Shown piece after piece: positions 44,262-52,982 of a DNA stretch of 64,000 nucleotides (position 1 is the first letter of the stretch; each line of letters opens with the position of its first letter). The notes under the pieces were generated by a model, which saw only the letters and a list, made by a program, of their open reading frames with translations, did no database searches and was not told the origin of the DNA. A program made the translations under genes and the position numbers. The stretch is from Halomonas sp. (GTDB taxonomy: Bacteria; Pseudomonadota; Gammaproteobacteria; Pseudomonadales; Halomonadaceae), in contig NZ_JAFWFN010000051.1 of NCBI RefSeq assembly GCF_017515565.1, positions 29,112 to 93,111 on the forward strand, given 5' to 3'.

Positions 44262-44975
44262 TTAAAACAGCCTAGATAGCAGCGCCGTAACGGCAGTTTC
44301 GACCCGCAAAATGCGAGGGCCAAGGTGAATGCCCTCGCAGCCTGCAGCAAGCAGCTGCTCTACCTCCCATTCAATAAACCCCCCTTCAGGGCCGACTAGT
44401 AATAGTGTCTCATCGCCTATGCCTCTGGGGCATGGGCTGGGCATGCCTGGGTGGGCGACTAAGCCACGCCTTCCATTAAGCAGTAATGGCAATTGCTCTT
44501 CAATAAACGGCCTAAAGCCTTTGCTCAGAGTGATCGTGGGCAGTTGAGTATCTTTTGCTTGCTCTAAGCCCAACATAAGGTGCTGAAGAATTTTATCTGG
44601 GCGAAGTTCAGGCGATTGCCAGTAGCTTTTCTCCACCCGTTTAGTGTGCAGCAGGGTAATGTGTTTTACCCCTAGCGCGGTGACGTGCTCTAGCGTGCGG
44701 GCCAGCATGCGGGGGCGGGGCAGGGCCAACACTAAATGGACGGGAAGCGGTGGTGGTGGTAGCTCTTCTAAGCTGCCAAGTGAGAAAATAGCCTGCTCAT
44801 GGCTTAGCTCAATAAGTTCGGCTTTGCCCATGTTGCCGCCTTGAATGCCCACGCTGAAGCTTTCGCCTTCGGTGGCGCGATTCACCTCCATTAAATGTTT
44901 GAGACGGCGGGCATCGGTAATGCGAGCATGGTGGTCAGCGCCTATGTCGTTGGGATCAAGCAGAATCAGGTTCAT
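44262..44975 (-). CDS. rsmE: 16S rRNA (uracil-1498-N3)-methyltransferase
   Basis: SPOUT-class enzyme of about 237 residues that methylates U1498 of 16S rRNA. The N-terminal PUA-like part carries RITDARRLKHLMEVNRATEGE. The knot domain has LLLVGPEGGFIEWEVEQL and LGPRILRVETAVTALL. The frame can begin at ATG 44993, adding six residues. ATG 44975 (MNLILLDPND) matches homologues better, although neither start has a strong ribosome-binding site. It is convergent with the protease gene. Confidence 0.9.
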   Translation of the reverse strand: MNLILLDPNDIGADHHARITDARRLKHLMEVNRATEGESFSVGIQGGNMGKAELIELSHEQAIFSLGSLEELPPPPLPVHLVLALPRPRMLARTLEHVTALGVKHITLLHTKRVEKSYWQSPELRPDKILQHLMLGLEQAKDTQLPTITLSKGFRPFIEEQLPLLLNGRRGLVAHPGMPSPCPRGIGDETLLLVGPEGGFIEWEVEQLLAAGCEGIHLGPRILRVETAVTALLSRLF

Positions 44976-45108
44976 GTGGTCGTCTATTGTCATAAGAGAG
45001 GCTCGCTTAACGCGGCTAATCGGTTAAGCTGGCTTGCATGAGCGTGTGTTGCAGGCACAATACCAGCAACGGCGACAAAAGCCTCTATCACGTTTAAGGA
45101 GATGCGCA

Positions 45109-45585
45109 GTGCGCGTAATTCGCAAATATGCCAACCGCAGGTTATACGATACTCAACAGAGTCGTTACGTAACGCTTGAGGATCTGCGGTGTTTGATTAT
45201 TGAAGAAGAGCCTTTTCGCGTCGAAGATGCTAAAAGCGGTGAAGATTTAACGCGCACGATTTTACTGTCGATTATTATCGAACAGGAACAAGCGGATAGC
45301 GAGGCAGAGGTGTTTTCTAATGACCTGTTGGCCCAGCTGATTCGCGTTTACGATATGTCCTCTCCGCTACCCTTGGCTCGCTATCTTGAGCAGGGCACAC
45401 AGTTGATGCTGGAACAGCAAAAACGTATGCAAACCCAGTGGAAGCAGGCTATGCGCCATTCGCCCATAGAGTTTATGCGTGAACTTGCGGAAGAGAACAT
45501 GCGTTTTTGGCAAAAAGCGATAAATCAGCCAACGCCATCGGAAGACGAAGAGAAGCAGGAGCCGAAAGAGGATAAAAAGCCGTAA
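45109..45585 (+). CDS. phaR: Polyhydroxyalkanoate synthesis regulator PhaR
   Basis: A 158-residue DNA-binding repressor and PHA-granule-associated regulator. The N-terminal PHB_acc_N domain starts VRVIRKYANRRLYDTQQSRY. Then come the two accumulation-regulator repeats up to about residue 120 and an acidic/Lys-rich tail. GTG 45109 is chosen over ATG 45034 because AAGGAG (45096-45101) sits seven bases before it. It represses phasin and PHA genes in other proteobacteria. No PHA synthase lies in this window. Confidence 0.9.
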   Translation: MRVIRKYANRRLYDTQQSRYVTLEDLRCLIIEEEPFRVEDAKSGEDLTRTILLSIIIEQEQADSEAEVFSNDLLAQLIRVYDMSSPLPLARYLEQGTQLMLEQQKRMQTQWKQAMRHSPIEFMRELAEENMRFWQKAINQPTPSEDEEKQEPKEDKKP

Positions 45586-45672
45586 CGCCACTGTTCATAA
45601 GCCGCTATTTATCAACCTTGCTGCTGGCATAGCCTCTACTTACTCATAAGACCACTTGGGGCTGCGTTGTGG

Positions 45673-45704
45673 CATAATGCGCCCCATAAACGCTCTCTCG
45701 TTTA
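45673..45704 (+). promoter_or_regulatory. purD promoter region with inverted repeat
   Basis: A CATAAT -10 (45673-45678) is followed by TAAACG-CTCTCT-CGTTTA (45687-45704), a 6-bp inverted repeat around a 6-base spacer. It lies between the -10 and the purD ribosome-binding site. It loosely resembles a purine operator but does not match the PurR consensus well. Confidence 0.45.
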
Positions 45705-45716
45705 AGAAGGACGACC

Positions 45717-47003
45717 ATGAAAGTTTTGATGATAGGTGGCGGTGGCCGTGAACATGCGTTGGCATGGAAATTGGCTCAATCTAGTGATGTCGAGCAGGTA
45801 TTTGTCGCCCCAGGTAATGCGGGCACGGCAACGGAGCCTGGACTCACCAATGTTGATATTGCCGCAACCGATTTGGCTGAACTAGTCGCGTTTGCTCAGC
45901 GCGAGCAAATTGGTTTAACTGTAGTAGGGCCTGAAGCCCCCTTGGTTGACGGCGTGGTTGACCGTTTTCAGGCGGCAGGGCTAACGATTTTTGGTCCTAC
46001 TCAAAAGGCCGCCCAGCTGGAAGGCTCCAAATCGTTCACTAAAGATTTTTTGGCCCGCCATAAAATCCCTACCGCCGACTATCAAACATTCACCGCCGTA
46101 GAACCAGCGCTCGCTTACTTAGCGGAAGTAGGTGCGCCGATTGTGATTAAAGCGGACGGGTTAGCGGCTGGTAAAGGCGTCATTGTGGCGATGAGTGAAG
46201 CGGAAGCGGAATCAGCGGTTCGCGATATGCTTGACGCTAATGCTTTCGGGGACGCTGGTGCTCGCGTGGTTATTGAAGAGTTCCTTGAGGGAGAGGAAGC
46301 GAGCTTTATCGTCATGGTGGATGGTGAAAACGTGGTGCCAATGGCCACCAGCCAAGACCACAAACGTGCCTACGACGGCGACACCGGCCCAAATACGGGT
46401 GGCATGGGTGCATACTCACCGGCCCCGGTGGTTACTCCAGAAGTAGATGAACGCATCATGGAGCAGGTCATTCTGCCAACCGTGCAGGGCATGGCGAAAG
46501 AAGGCAATGCGTATACGGGCTTTCTTTACGCTGGGCTTATGATTGACGCCGAAGGAAATCCTAAAGTCATTGAGTACAACTGTCGCTTTGGCGATCCTGA
46601 AACACAGCCAATTATGCTGCGTTTGCAGTCGGACCTTGCGGCACTTTGCTTGGCCGGAGCAAAAGGCGAGCTTGCCGGAAAGCAGTGCGAATGGGATAGC
46701 CGAGCTGCTGTAGGAGTGGTGATAGCGGCAGGCGGTTACCCGGGTAGCTATCGTAAAGGCGATGTTATCCAGGGGGTGGAAGCAGCAGAGAAAACGCACT
46801 GTAAAGTTTTCCATGCAGGAACCGCGCAAACCGATCAAGGCAGTATCACCACCGCTGGTGGTCGGGTGCTGTGTGTTACCGCGTTAGGGGAGAGCGTATC
46901 TGCTGCGCAGCAGCTGGCCTACCAAGGCGTCAGCGCGATTCATTGGGAAGGCGCAGAGTATCGCCGAGATATTGCGTTTCGTGCCATTGCTCGGGAAGAG
47001 TGA
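45717..47003 (+). CDS. purD: Phosphoribosylamine-glycine ligase
   Basis: A 428-residue ATP-grasp enzyme, second step of purine synthesis, joining glycine to phosphoribosylamine. The N-terminal Rossmann domain has KVLMIGGGGREHALAWKLAQ, the ATP-grasp core has VIKADGLAAGKGVIVA, DHKRAYDGDTGPNTGGMGAY and EYNCRFGDPETQP, and the C-terminal domain is intact. GAAGGACGACC precedes ATG 45717. purH is not next to it in this window. Confidence 0.96.
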   Translation: MKVLMIGGGGREHALAWKLAQSSDVEQVFVAPGNAGTATEPGLTNVDIAATDLAELVAFAQREQIGLTVVGPEAPLVDGVVDRFQAAGLTIFGPTQKAAQLEGSKSFTKDFLARHKIPTADYQTFTAVEPALAYLAEVGAPIVIKADGLAAGKGVIVAMSEAEAESAVRDMLDANAFGDAGARVVIEEFLEGEEASFIVMVDGENVVPMATSQDHKRAYDGDTGPNTGGMGAYSPAPVVTPEVDERIMEQVILPTVQGMAKEGNAYTGFLYAGLMIDAEGNPKVIEYNCRFGDPETQPIMLRLQSDLAALCLAGAKGELAGKQCEWDSRAAVGVVIAAGGYPGSYRKGDVIQGVEAAEKTHCKVFHAGTAQTDQGSITTAGGRVLCVTALGESVSAAQQLAYQGVSAIHWEGAEYRRDIAFRAIAREE

Positions 47004-47058
47004 ACACGAATCAAAAGAGTACGTTTTTCTGCCTGTTTTCACCGATAAGGAGTCATGC

Positions 47059-47499
47059 ATGGAGCGAGTTACGCTGGAGTTTCCTGCGGCAGCGGTTATT
47101 CATCGTCACCCCTTAACGGTACGAGTAACCGATATGAATTACGGGCGACACTTGGGGCACGATGCCCTGGTGTCGCTGCTCCACGAAGCGCGGGTGCACG
47201 CCTTCGCAGCACTTGGCTTGCCGGAGTGGGACATGCAGGGGTATCCCAGCGTGGTAGTGGATCTGGCGGTGCAGTATCAACATGAAGCACGCTGGCCTGA
47301 TGCGCTGGTTATCGATACTGCGGTACCCGAACCGACTGGCAAAGCACTCACGGTTTATCAGCGTATTCGCAACGCTGAAAAGGATAAAGTAGTAGCCACC
47401 GCCAGGGTGAATCAGTTGCTGCTGGATCTTTCGACGGGGCGGCCTGTGGATGTTCCTGAGAAAGTAAAACAGGCCTTAGCCCAGGCGAGGGGAGCCTAA
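47059..47499 (+). CDS. Hotdog-fold acyl-CoA thioesterase
   Basis: A 146-residue thioesterase of the YbgC/4HBT type. The active-site region is near VRVTDMNYGRHLGHDALVSLLHEAR, with Asp and His as probable catalytic residues, followed by a hotdog helix. The frame is open from 46972, but ATG 47059 with AAGGAG six bases upstream is the start. It overlaps the phosphoribulokinase start by one base. The acyl substrate is unknown. Confidence 0.85.
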   Translation: MERVTLEFPAAAVIHRHPLTVRVTDMNYGRHLGHDALVSLLHEARVHAFAALGLPEWDMQGYPSVVVDLAVQYQHEARWPDALVIDTAVPEPTGKALTVYQRIRNAEKDKVVATARVNQLLLDLSTGRPVDVPEKVKQALAQARGA

Positions 47500-48371
47500 T
47501 GTCCCGGGAGTACCCCATCATTGGGATAACAGGCTCTTCAGGCGCGGGAACCACCACGGTTAGGCGTAGCTTTGAGCGCATGTTTCTGCGTGAAGATGTG
47601 CATGCTGCCATGGTGGATGGCGATGCATTTCATCGTTATACCCGTGATGATTTACAGCGTATGTTCCGTGAAGAGCCAGAGCGCAAAGACGAGCTGTCTC
47701 ACTTTGCCGTGGAGGCTAATCTCCTTGATCGGCTTGAAGGGCTGTTTGTTGAGTACGGCGAACACGGAACTGGCACTTTCCGCCACTATATTCATGCCGA
47801 AGATAAACAAAAAATCGAAGCAGGGTATCGGGTGGGCACCTTTACCGAGTGGCAGTCCCTGCCTTGTGGCACGGATCTGCTTTTTTACGAAGGGCTGCAC
47901 GGCGGGTTGATGACCCAAGAGTATGATATTGCTCGCCATGTTGATTTGTTAGTGGGTGTCGCGCCAACCATGAATCTGGAGTGGATCCAGAAAATTGATC
48001 GTGATACGAAGCTGCGTGGTTACTCTCAAGAGGCGGTCATCGATACTATTTTAGGGCGTATGGATGACTATGTGCGTTATATCCAGCCTCAGTTCTCCCG
48101 TACACACATCAATTTTCAGCGGGTGCCTACGGTAGATACCTCAAACCCTTTTGAGGTTCAGGATATTCCAACGGATGCAGAGTCGTTCGTGGTGATACGC
48201 TTCAGGGACCCGTCAACGGTGGACTTCCCTTGGTTATTAGCGATGATTAAAGACGCCTTTATGACCCGCCCGCACACATTGGTAGTGCCTGGTGCACGCA
48301 TGTCGCTGGCGATGGAGTTAATACTCGCGCCTTTGGTGCGCCATTTGCTCGCTCAACGCCGTTTTCGCTAG
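47499..48371 (+). CDS. prkB: Phosphoribulokinase
   Basis: A 290-residue kinase that makes ribulose-1,5-bisphosphate from ribulose-5-phosphate and ATP, like PrkB of E. coli and class I bacterial PRKs. The P-loop reads GSSGAGTTT at residues 12-20, the PRK variant with Thr in place of the usual Lys. The substrate segment DGDAFHRYTRDDLQRMF and EGLHGGLMTQEYDI are typical. No RuBisCO gene lies in the window. Such PRKs occur in heterotrophs, where the role is unsettled. It overlaps the thioesterase gene by one base. Confidence 0.92.
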   Translation: MSREYPIIGITGSSGAGTTTVRRSFERMFLREDVHAAMVDGDAFHRYTRDDLQRMFREEPERKDELSHFAVEANLLDRLEGLFVEYGEHGTGTFRHYIHAEDKQKIEAGYRVGTFTEWQSLPCGTDLLFYEGLHGGLMTQEYDIARHVDLLVGVAPTMNLEWIQKIDRDTKLRGYSQEAVIDTILGRMDDYVRYIQPQFSRTHINFQRVPTVDTSNPFEVQDIPTDAESFVVIRFRDPSTVDFPWLLAMIKDAFMTRPHTLVVPGARMSLAMELILAPLVRHLLAQRRFR

Positions 48372-48447
48372 CCTATTGGTTTATGTTTGAAGATGTTGTT
48401 CGTGTTGTATTGAAATTCGCTTTATTACAATAATGAAGGAGGCCGCT

Positions 48448-48789
48448 ATGGAATGCCTGTTTTGCAAAATTATTAACCGTGAGATTCCCGCCGATATCGT
48501 TTTTGAGGATGAGCACGTCCTCGCCTTCAATGACATAAGTCCTCAAGCGCCTACTCATCAGCTCATTATCCCTAAAAAGCACATTGCAACGCTAAACGAT
48601 ATTGAGTCAGGTGACTTGGCGATTATTGGTCGATTACAGTACACCGCTGCTCAGTTAGCCAAGCAGCAGGGGTTTGCCGATGATGGCTATCGTGTGGTCA
48701 TGAACTGTAATGAAATGGGGGGGCAAACGGTTTATCACATTCATATGCATCTAATGGGCGGGCGCCAATTTACCTGGCCTGCAGGTTAG
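48448..48789 (+). CDS. hinT: Histidine-triad (HIT) nucleotide-binding protein
   Basis: A 113-residue HinT-type purine nucleoside phosphoramidase. The N-terminus ECLFCKIINREIPADIVFED is canonical and the histidine triad HIHMHLMGGR lies near the C-terminus. The frame extends to 48433, but AAGGAGG is spaced five bases from ATG 48448. It is followed by coq7 48 bases downstream. Confidence 0.93.
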   Translation: MECLFCKIINREIPADIVFEDEHVLAFNDISPQAPTHQLIIPKKHIATLNDIESGDLAIIGRLQYTAAQLAKQQGFADDGYRVVMNCNEMGGQTVYHIHMHLMGGRQFTWPAG

Positions 48790-48836
48790 CAGGGCAGGTA
48801 TCGTCGCCCACAACACTGCTTAACGGAGTAAGCGTT

Positions 48837-49481
48837 ATGATGGAGCGTCAGTTGACTCGTTCGGATCGTCTAATTGCTCACATGGATAGTGCCTTACGTA
48901 CCCTGGTGCCCAATGCCGTTGTGGCAAGCCGAACTAACCCAGCCGCTGCTGTTGCTGAAGCAGCCCTGGATGAGTTTGAGCGTCAACATGTTGCTGGTGT
49001 GGTACGGGCGGCCCATATTGCGACAGTAGGCGTTCAGGGGTTTTATCAAGGGCAAATGGCGCTTATTAAACTGCCGGCCTCACGACGGCAAATTGAGCCA
49101 TTGGGCGGGGAAACGCTGGACCATCTTGCCTGGTGTCATCAGCGGCTTACCCAGCTTAAGAGCCGCACCAGTTACTTTACGCCCGTTTGGTATGGTTTCT
49201 CTCTTGGCCTGGGATTAACGGCGGGCGCTATCGGTGACCGTTTTGGTTTGGGTATGACGGCTGTTACAAAAGAATTAATGAGCCAGCAACTCAGTGAGCA
49301 GTCTACCCAATTGCCCGTTGATGACCATAATTCCCGTCCCCTTTTTCGTCAAATGGCGGCGGATAACGGCCATCATGCCCGTCTTGCTATTGAGGCCAGT
49401 GGCACCCGTTTTCCCACGCCGATCAAATGGGGAGTGGGTCTGCTGGCCAGTGGCGTTATGAAAATCGCCTATTATGCGTAG
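48837..49481 (+). CDS. coq7: Coq7-family protein lacking the carboxylate diiron ligands
   Basis: A 214-residue homologue of the diiron demethoxyubiquinone hydroxylase Coq7. Conserved features are DHLAWC, YQGQ, the PVWYGFSLGLGL membrane-contact stretch and the C-terminal RFPTPIKWG. Aligned from memory with P. aeruginosa Coq7, all four metal-binding Glu are replaced: Thr63 (HAGE becomes HIAT), Thr93 (ExxH becomes TxxH), Lys145 and Asn177. The two His ligands, His96 and His180, remain. Neighbouring Glu92 and Glu146 might substitute partly. The gene is intact with a good ribosome-binding site, so it may be a non-catalytic paralogue or an accessory protein. Confidence 0.8.
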   Translation: MMERQLTRSDRLIAHMDSALRTLVPNAVVASRTNPAAAVAEAALDEFERQHVAGVVRAAHIATVGVQGFYQGQMALIKLPASRRQIEPLGGETLDHLAWCHQRLTQLKSRTSYFTPVWYGFSLGLGLTAGAIGDRFGLGMTAVTKELMSQQLSEQSTQLPVDDHNSRPLFRQMAADNGHHARLAIEASGTRFPTPIKWGVGLLASGVMKIAYYA

Positions 49482-49665
49482 GGTTAGTGGCTATTTATTC
49501 TTGACGGATAGCGTTTTATAGCCAAACCTAATGAGGGTAGGTAGTCGATAGACGGAGAAAAGTGCCGCATAAGCGCTGAGATAAATACGCTTTTGAGTGT
49601 ATTCTCTGATGATAGGATTACTATCGGCTATAGCAGAAACGTCACCATGGAAAAGGAGAAAGACG

Positions 49666-49824
49666 ATGCTAGGCAATGCAATGCTGTTTTTGATTATCGC
49701 CATTATTGCGGGTGTATTAGGTTTCTCAGGTATCGCTGGGGTAGCTTCAACTATTGCTCAGGTTTTATTTGCCATCTTTTTGATTCTGTTTTTGGTATCG
49801 ATTTTTACCGGTCGGCGCCGTTGA
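49666..49824 (+). CDS. DUF1328 small membrane protein
   Basis: A 52-residue protein with two helices, [19 protein letters not shown] and [17 protein letters not shown], matching the DUF1328/YtjA pattern. The frame extends upstream to 49597, but AAGGAG six bases before ATG 49666 identifies the start. A terminator follows. Confidence 0.9.
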   Translation: MLGNAMLFLIIAIIAGVLGFSGIAGVASTIAQVLFAIFLILFLVSIFTGRRR

Positions 49825-49846
49825 AGTGACATAACGTGAGAACAAC

Positions 49847-49885
49847 AAAAAGCCCCTGTCTATATATAATAGCCAGGGGCTTTTT
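49847..49885. terminator. Bidirectional terminator between DUF1328 and ettA
   Basis: AAAAAGCCCCTG (49847-49858) and CAGGGGCTTTTT (49874-49885) form a 12-bp stem, with A-run and T-run on the two sides. Confidence 0.93.
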
Positions 49886-49945
49886 GCTGCTTAGGTGCTT
49901 TTACAAGCTAGGTGTGAGCCGATAATAGCTCTTAAGGCATCAATG

Positions 49946-51607
49946 TTAGGCATCAATGCGCTTATATTTCATGCGCTTAGGTGTATCGTTGCCGACCCGC
50001 TTTTTATGGTCAGCTTCATAATCTGTGTAGTTGCCATCAAAGAAGACCACTTCTGAGTCTCCTTCAAATGCCAGAATATGCGTCGCGATACGGTCTAAGA
50101 ACCAGCGATCATGCGAGATCACCATGGCGCAGCCAGGGAAAGCCAATAACGCTTCCTCAAGTGCCCGCAGAGTCTCAATGTCCAGGTCATTAGAGGGTTC
50201 ATCCAGCAATAGCACGTTTGCGCCCTGTTTCAGCGTCTGTGCAAGCTGGAGTCGGCCACGCTCACCCCCGGAGAGTTCGTCTAGTCGCTTCTGCTGGTCG
50301 TTACCTTTAAAGTTGAAGCGGCCAACATAAGCGCGTGATGAAACTTCATAGCCGTTGATATTGAGAATATCCTGGCCATCGGACACGGCTTCCCAAACAG
50401 TCTGCTTATCATCCAGTGCATCGCGAAGCTGTTCGACATAAGCGATATTGACCGTTTCGCCAATCACCACGTCGCCTGCATCAGGCTGCTCTTTGCCCGT
50501 GATGAGCTTGAACAGCGTTGACTTACCTGCACCGTTGCCGCCGACAATGCCCACGATGGCGCCTTGAGGAATGCTAAACGACAGATCTTGGTAGAGCAGT
50601 TTGTCATCAAAGCGCTTAGCCACGTTGTGAAACTCAATGACCTTATCACCCAGGCGAGGGCCAGGTGGGATATAGATTTCATTGGTTTCATTACGCTTTT
50701 GAAAGTCGCCTGACTGCATTTCTTCAAAACGGTTAAGGCGAGCCTTGCTTTTAGCTTGGCGTCCTTTAGCGTTACTGCGTACCCACTCAAGTTCTTGCTT
50801 AATCGCTTTTTGGCGAGTGGCTTCTTGCTTCGCTTCCTGAGAGAGGCGCTGATCCTTCTGCTCAAGCCACTGAGAGTAGTTGCCCTCAAATGGGATGCCC
50901 TGACCACGATCCAGCTCTAAAATCCAACCGGCTACATTATCAAGGAAGTAGCGGTCGTGGGTAATAGCCACTACGGTGCCGTTGTAGTCGTGGAGGAAAC
51001 GCTCCAGCCAGGCAACTGATTCTGCGTCCAAGTGGTTAGTAGGCTCATCCAGCAGGAGCATATCTGGGCTGGAGAGCAGCAGGCGGCAAAGCGCCACGCG
51101 ACGGCGCTCACCACCGGATAAGTTGCCTACTCTGGCATCCCAGGGTGGAAGGCGCAGGGCTTCGGCTGCGACTTCAAGCTTACGTTCAAGGTTGTGAGCA
51201 TCAGCGGCTTCGATAATGTTCTCAAGGCGCGCTTGTTCACTGGCCAGGGCATCAAAGTCAGCATCAGGTTCGGCATAGGCAGAATAAACCGCATCTAGCT
51301 TCTCTTGGGCTTCTTTAATAGCGCCTAACGCTTCTTCAACAGTGTCGCGAACACTCTTTTCGTCATCGAGTTGCGGTTCCTGGGGGAGGTAGCCCACATT
51401 GATGCCAGGCATCGGACGAGCTTCACCTTCAAACTCTTTATCGACACCGGCCATGATCCGCAGCAGTGTGGACTTACCTGCACCGTTCAAGCCGAGCACA
51501 CCAATTTTGGCGCCAGGGAAGAACGATAGCGATATATCCTTGAGAATTTGCTTTTTGGGTGGCACAACTTTGCCAACCCGGTTCATGGTGAATACGTATT
51601 GCGCCAT
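49946..51607 (-). CDS. ettA: Energy-dependent translational throttle protein EttA (ABC-F)
   Basis: A 553-residue soluble ABC-F ATPase that binds the ribosomal E-site and gates the first peptide bond according to ATP/ADP ratio. Two complete nucleotide-binding domains: GLNGAGKSTLL with LSGGERRRVAL, and GGNGAGKSTLF with LSGGERGRLQLA, separated by a charged linker containing KQELEWVRSNAKGRQAKSK, the arm and linker typical of EttA. The C-terminus KRMKYKRIDA is also typical. It stands alone on minus. Confidence 0.96.
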   Translation of the reverse strand: MAQYVFTMNRVGKVVPPKKQILKDISLSFFPGAKIGVLGLNGAGKSTLLRIMAGVDKEFEGEARPMPGINVGYLPQEPQLDDEKSVRDTVEEALGAIKEAQEKLDAVYSAYAEPDADFDALASEQARLENIIEAADAHNLERKLEVAAEALRLPPWDARVGNLSGGERRRVALCRLLLSSPDMLLLDEPTNHLDAESVAWLERFLHDYNGTVVAITHDRYFLDNVAGWILELDRGQGIPFEGNYSQWLEQKDQRLSQEAKQEATRQKAIKQELEWVRSNAKGRQAKSKARLNRFEEMQSGDFQKRNETNEIYIPPGPRLGDKVIEFHNVAKRFDDKLLYQDLSFSIPQGAIVGIVGGNGAGKSTLFKLITGKEQPDAGDVVIGETVNIAYVEQLRDALDDKQTVWEAVSDGQDILNINGYEVSSRAYVGRFNFKGNDQQKRLDELSGGERGRLQLAQTLKQGANVLLLDEPSNDLDIETLRALEEALLAFPGCAMVISHDRWFLDRIATHILAFEGDSEVVFFDGNYTDYEADHKKRVGNDTPKRMKYKRIDA

Positions 51608-51853
51608 GGAAATCCGTTAGGTTGATGGAAAAAAGAGACGCCACTGAGTACTGGCGTTGGGATTAGATGATAGTGCTCAGGGCGCACAAAGGCCAGAATA
51701 GCGATAAAGTCGCGGCTATTCTGGACAAAGCGGGGCATCAAGAAAGTAACGGCTGAACAATAAATACCTAGAGGGTTTTGAAATAAAGAAGAGTAATCAT
51801 TGATGCCCGGGTTTGATAGCGCTACGTACACGACCGGCTATATATGAGATCAG

Positions 51854-52066
51854 CTACTCTTCTTCCTCCCAGTCGTCTTTTATAGCGCGCTGCAGCCGCC
51901 GTTCTTCCAACCAAGCTTCTACTTGGCGTCGAGCGCGTAGGGTATCTGCTTTGCTGGGTTTACTTTTACCGTAATGATCATCGTTAACAGCGTCTAAGTT
52001 GTCAAACTCGTCAGCGTCAAGTGTCTCGGTGGTGTAGGTTTCACGATTTAAGGGGTCACGGCTCAT
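51854..52066 (-). CDS. PA3496-like small acidic protein
   Basis: A 70-residue soluble protein: a disordered acidic N-terminus (DADEFDNLDAVNDDHYGK), then a helix ARRQVEAWLEERRLQRAIKDDW. The pattern matches the PA3496 family of putative envelope-integrity proteins in Pseudomonas and Halomonas. It is monocistronic on minus, and GGAGGG precedes the ATG. Confidence 0.7.
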   Translation of the reverse strand: MSRDPLNRETYTTETLDADEFDNLDAVNDDHYGKSKPSKADTLRARRQVEAWLEERRLQRAIKDDWEEEE

Positions 52067-52254
52067 GGTATGCCCTCCAACCCAAGCCGGCGCGCCGGCA
52101 TCACAATGGCTTCCTACCTTACGTTGCTTACACGTTAGTTAGATAAGAAGCGCCTAGCACTCTGTACTGCTACCGTTACATAAGTACCTAGCCGCTATAT
52201 AACGCTGCTTGGGTTGAATGTCAAGCGCAATTTTTTAAATTCGTGCAAATAAAA

Positions 52255-52695
52255 TTATTTGGCAAGCTCCTGCTGCTTTTGCAGGGCGGCAAGCGCTAGC
52301 TGCGCCTCTACACGCTCAGTAACATCTTTCTGTACGCCAATGTAGTACATCAAGTTATCGGCTTCGTCGTAGACTGGAGTGATCGATAGTTCATTCCAAA
52401 ACATGGTGCCGTCTTTACGATAGTTGCGCAGCACTTCTCGCGAGGGATGACCATCTTTCAGGGCGTCCCTAATGGATGCTAAGGCATCTTGATCGCGGTC
52501 TTCGTTTTGTAAGAAACGGCAGTCGCGGTAAAGAATTTCATCAGCACTATAGCCGGTTAAGCGTTCAAACCCCTTGTTTACATAGATGAGTATATTTTCG
52601 TCGCCTTCCTGCTCCGCAACGACAATACCATCTTCTGAAGCGTCAACAATGCGTTCGAGTAGCTCAGGGCTAATTAAAGGAGATCGTTTCATCAA
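52255..52695 (-). CDS. Short LOV blue-light photoreceptor (PpSB1-LOV type)
   Basis: A 146-residue protein made of one LOV domain and a short C-terminal helix. The flavin-adduct Cys59 lies in YRDCRFLQNEDRDQ, and NYRKDGTMFWNELSI and YYIGVQKDVTERV complete the FMN site. It closely follows Pseudomonas putida PpSB1-LOV, including Asp where most LOV domains have Asn in the NCRFLQ motif. No effector domain is attached, so signalling would pass through dimer rearrangement to an unknown partner. It belongs with the two photolyase loci in a light-response theme. Confidence 0.9.
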   Translation of the reverse strand: MMKRSPLISPELLERIVDASEDGIVVAEQEGDENILIYVNKGFERLTGYSADEILYRDCRFLQNEDRDQDALASIRDALKDGHPSREVLRNYRKDGTMFWNELSITPVYDEADNLMYYIGVQKDVTERVEAQLALAALQKQQELAK

Positions 52696-52982
52696 TGGGT
52701 TCCTGTTGCTGCTCTCATTCTTTCGTAGCCATGACGTTGTAAGTCAACGCGGGGCTTGCCTTGTGGGAATCTCTTGATGCGGGACTATGCGGCATTTCAT
52801 GCTCGCTAACAAAGCAAAAAATAGCAAAAAACCAACTAGCCACCGCTATCTACTCTCTATCATGGCGAGCGTTGCCATGCTTTGCAAACCACTATTGCTT
52901 CTATTGAGGTTTACTATTTGGGTGGGTTAGGACTATTGACAAGCCTTAACGGAAACGACCGCGAAAAAGAGCACCGATAGCG

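Noticed and set aside
51583-51831. Minus-strand ORF of 82 codons upstream of ettA
   Set aside because: It overlaps the ettA 5' end and has no family resemblance or good ribosome-binding site. It is taken as chance.
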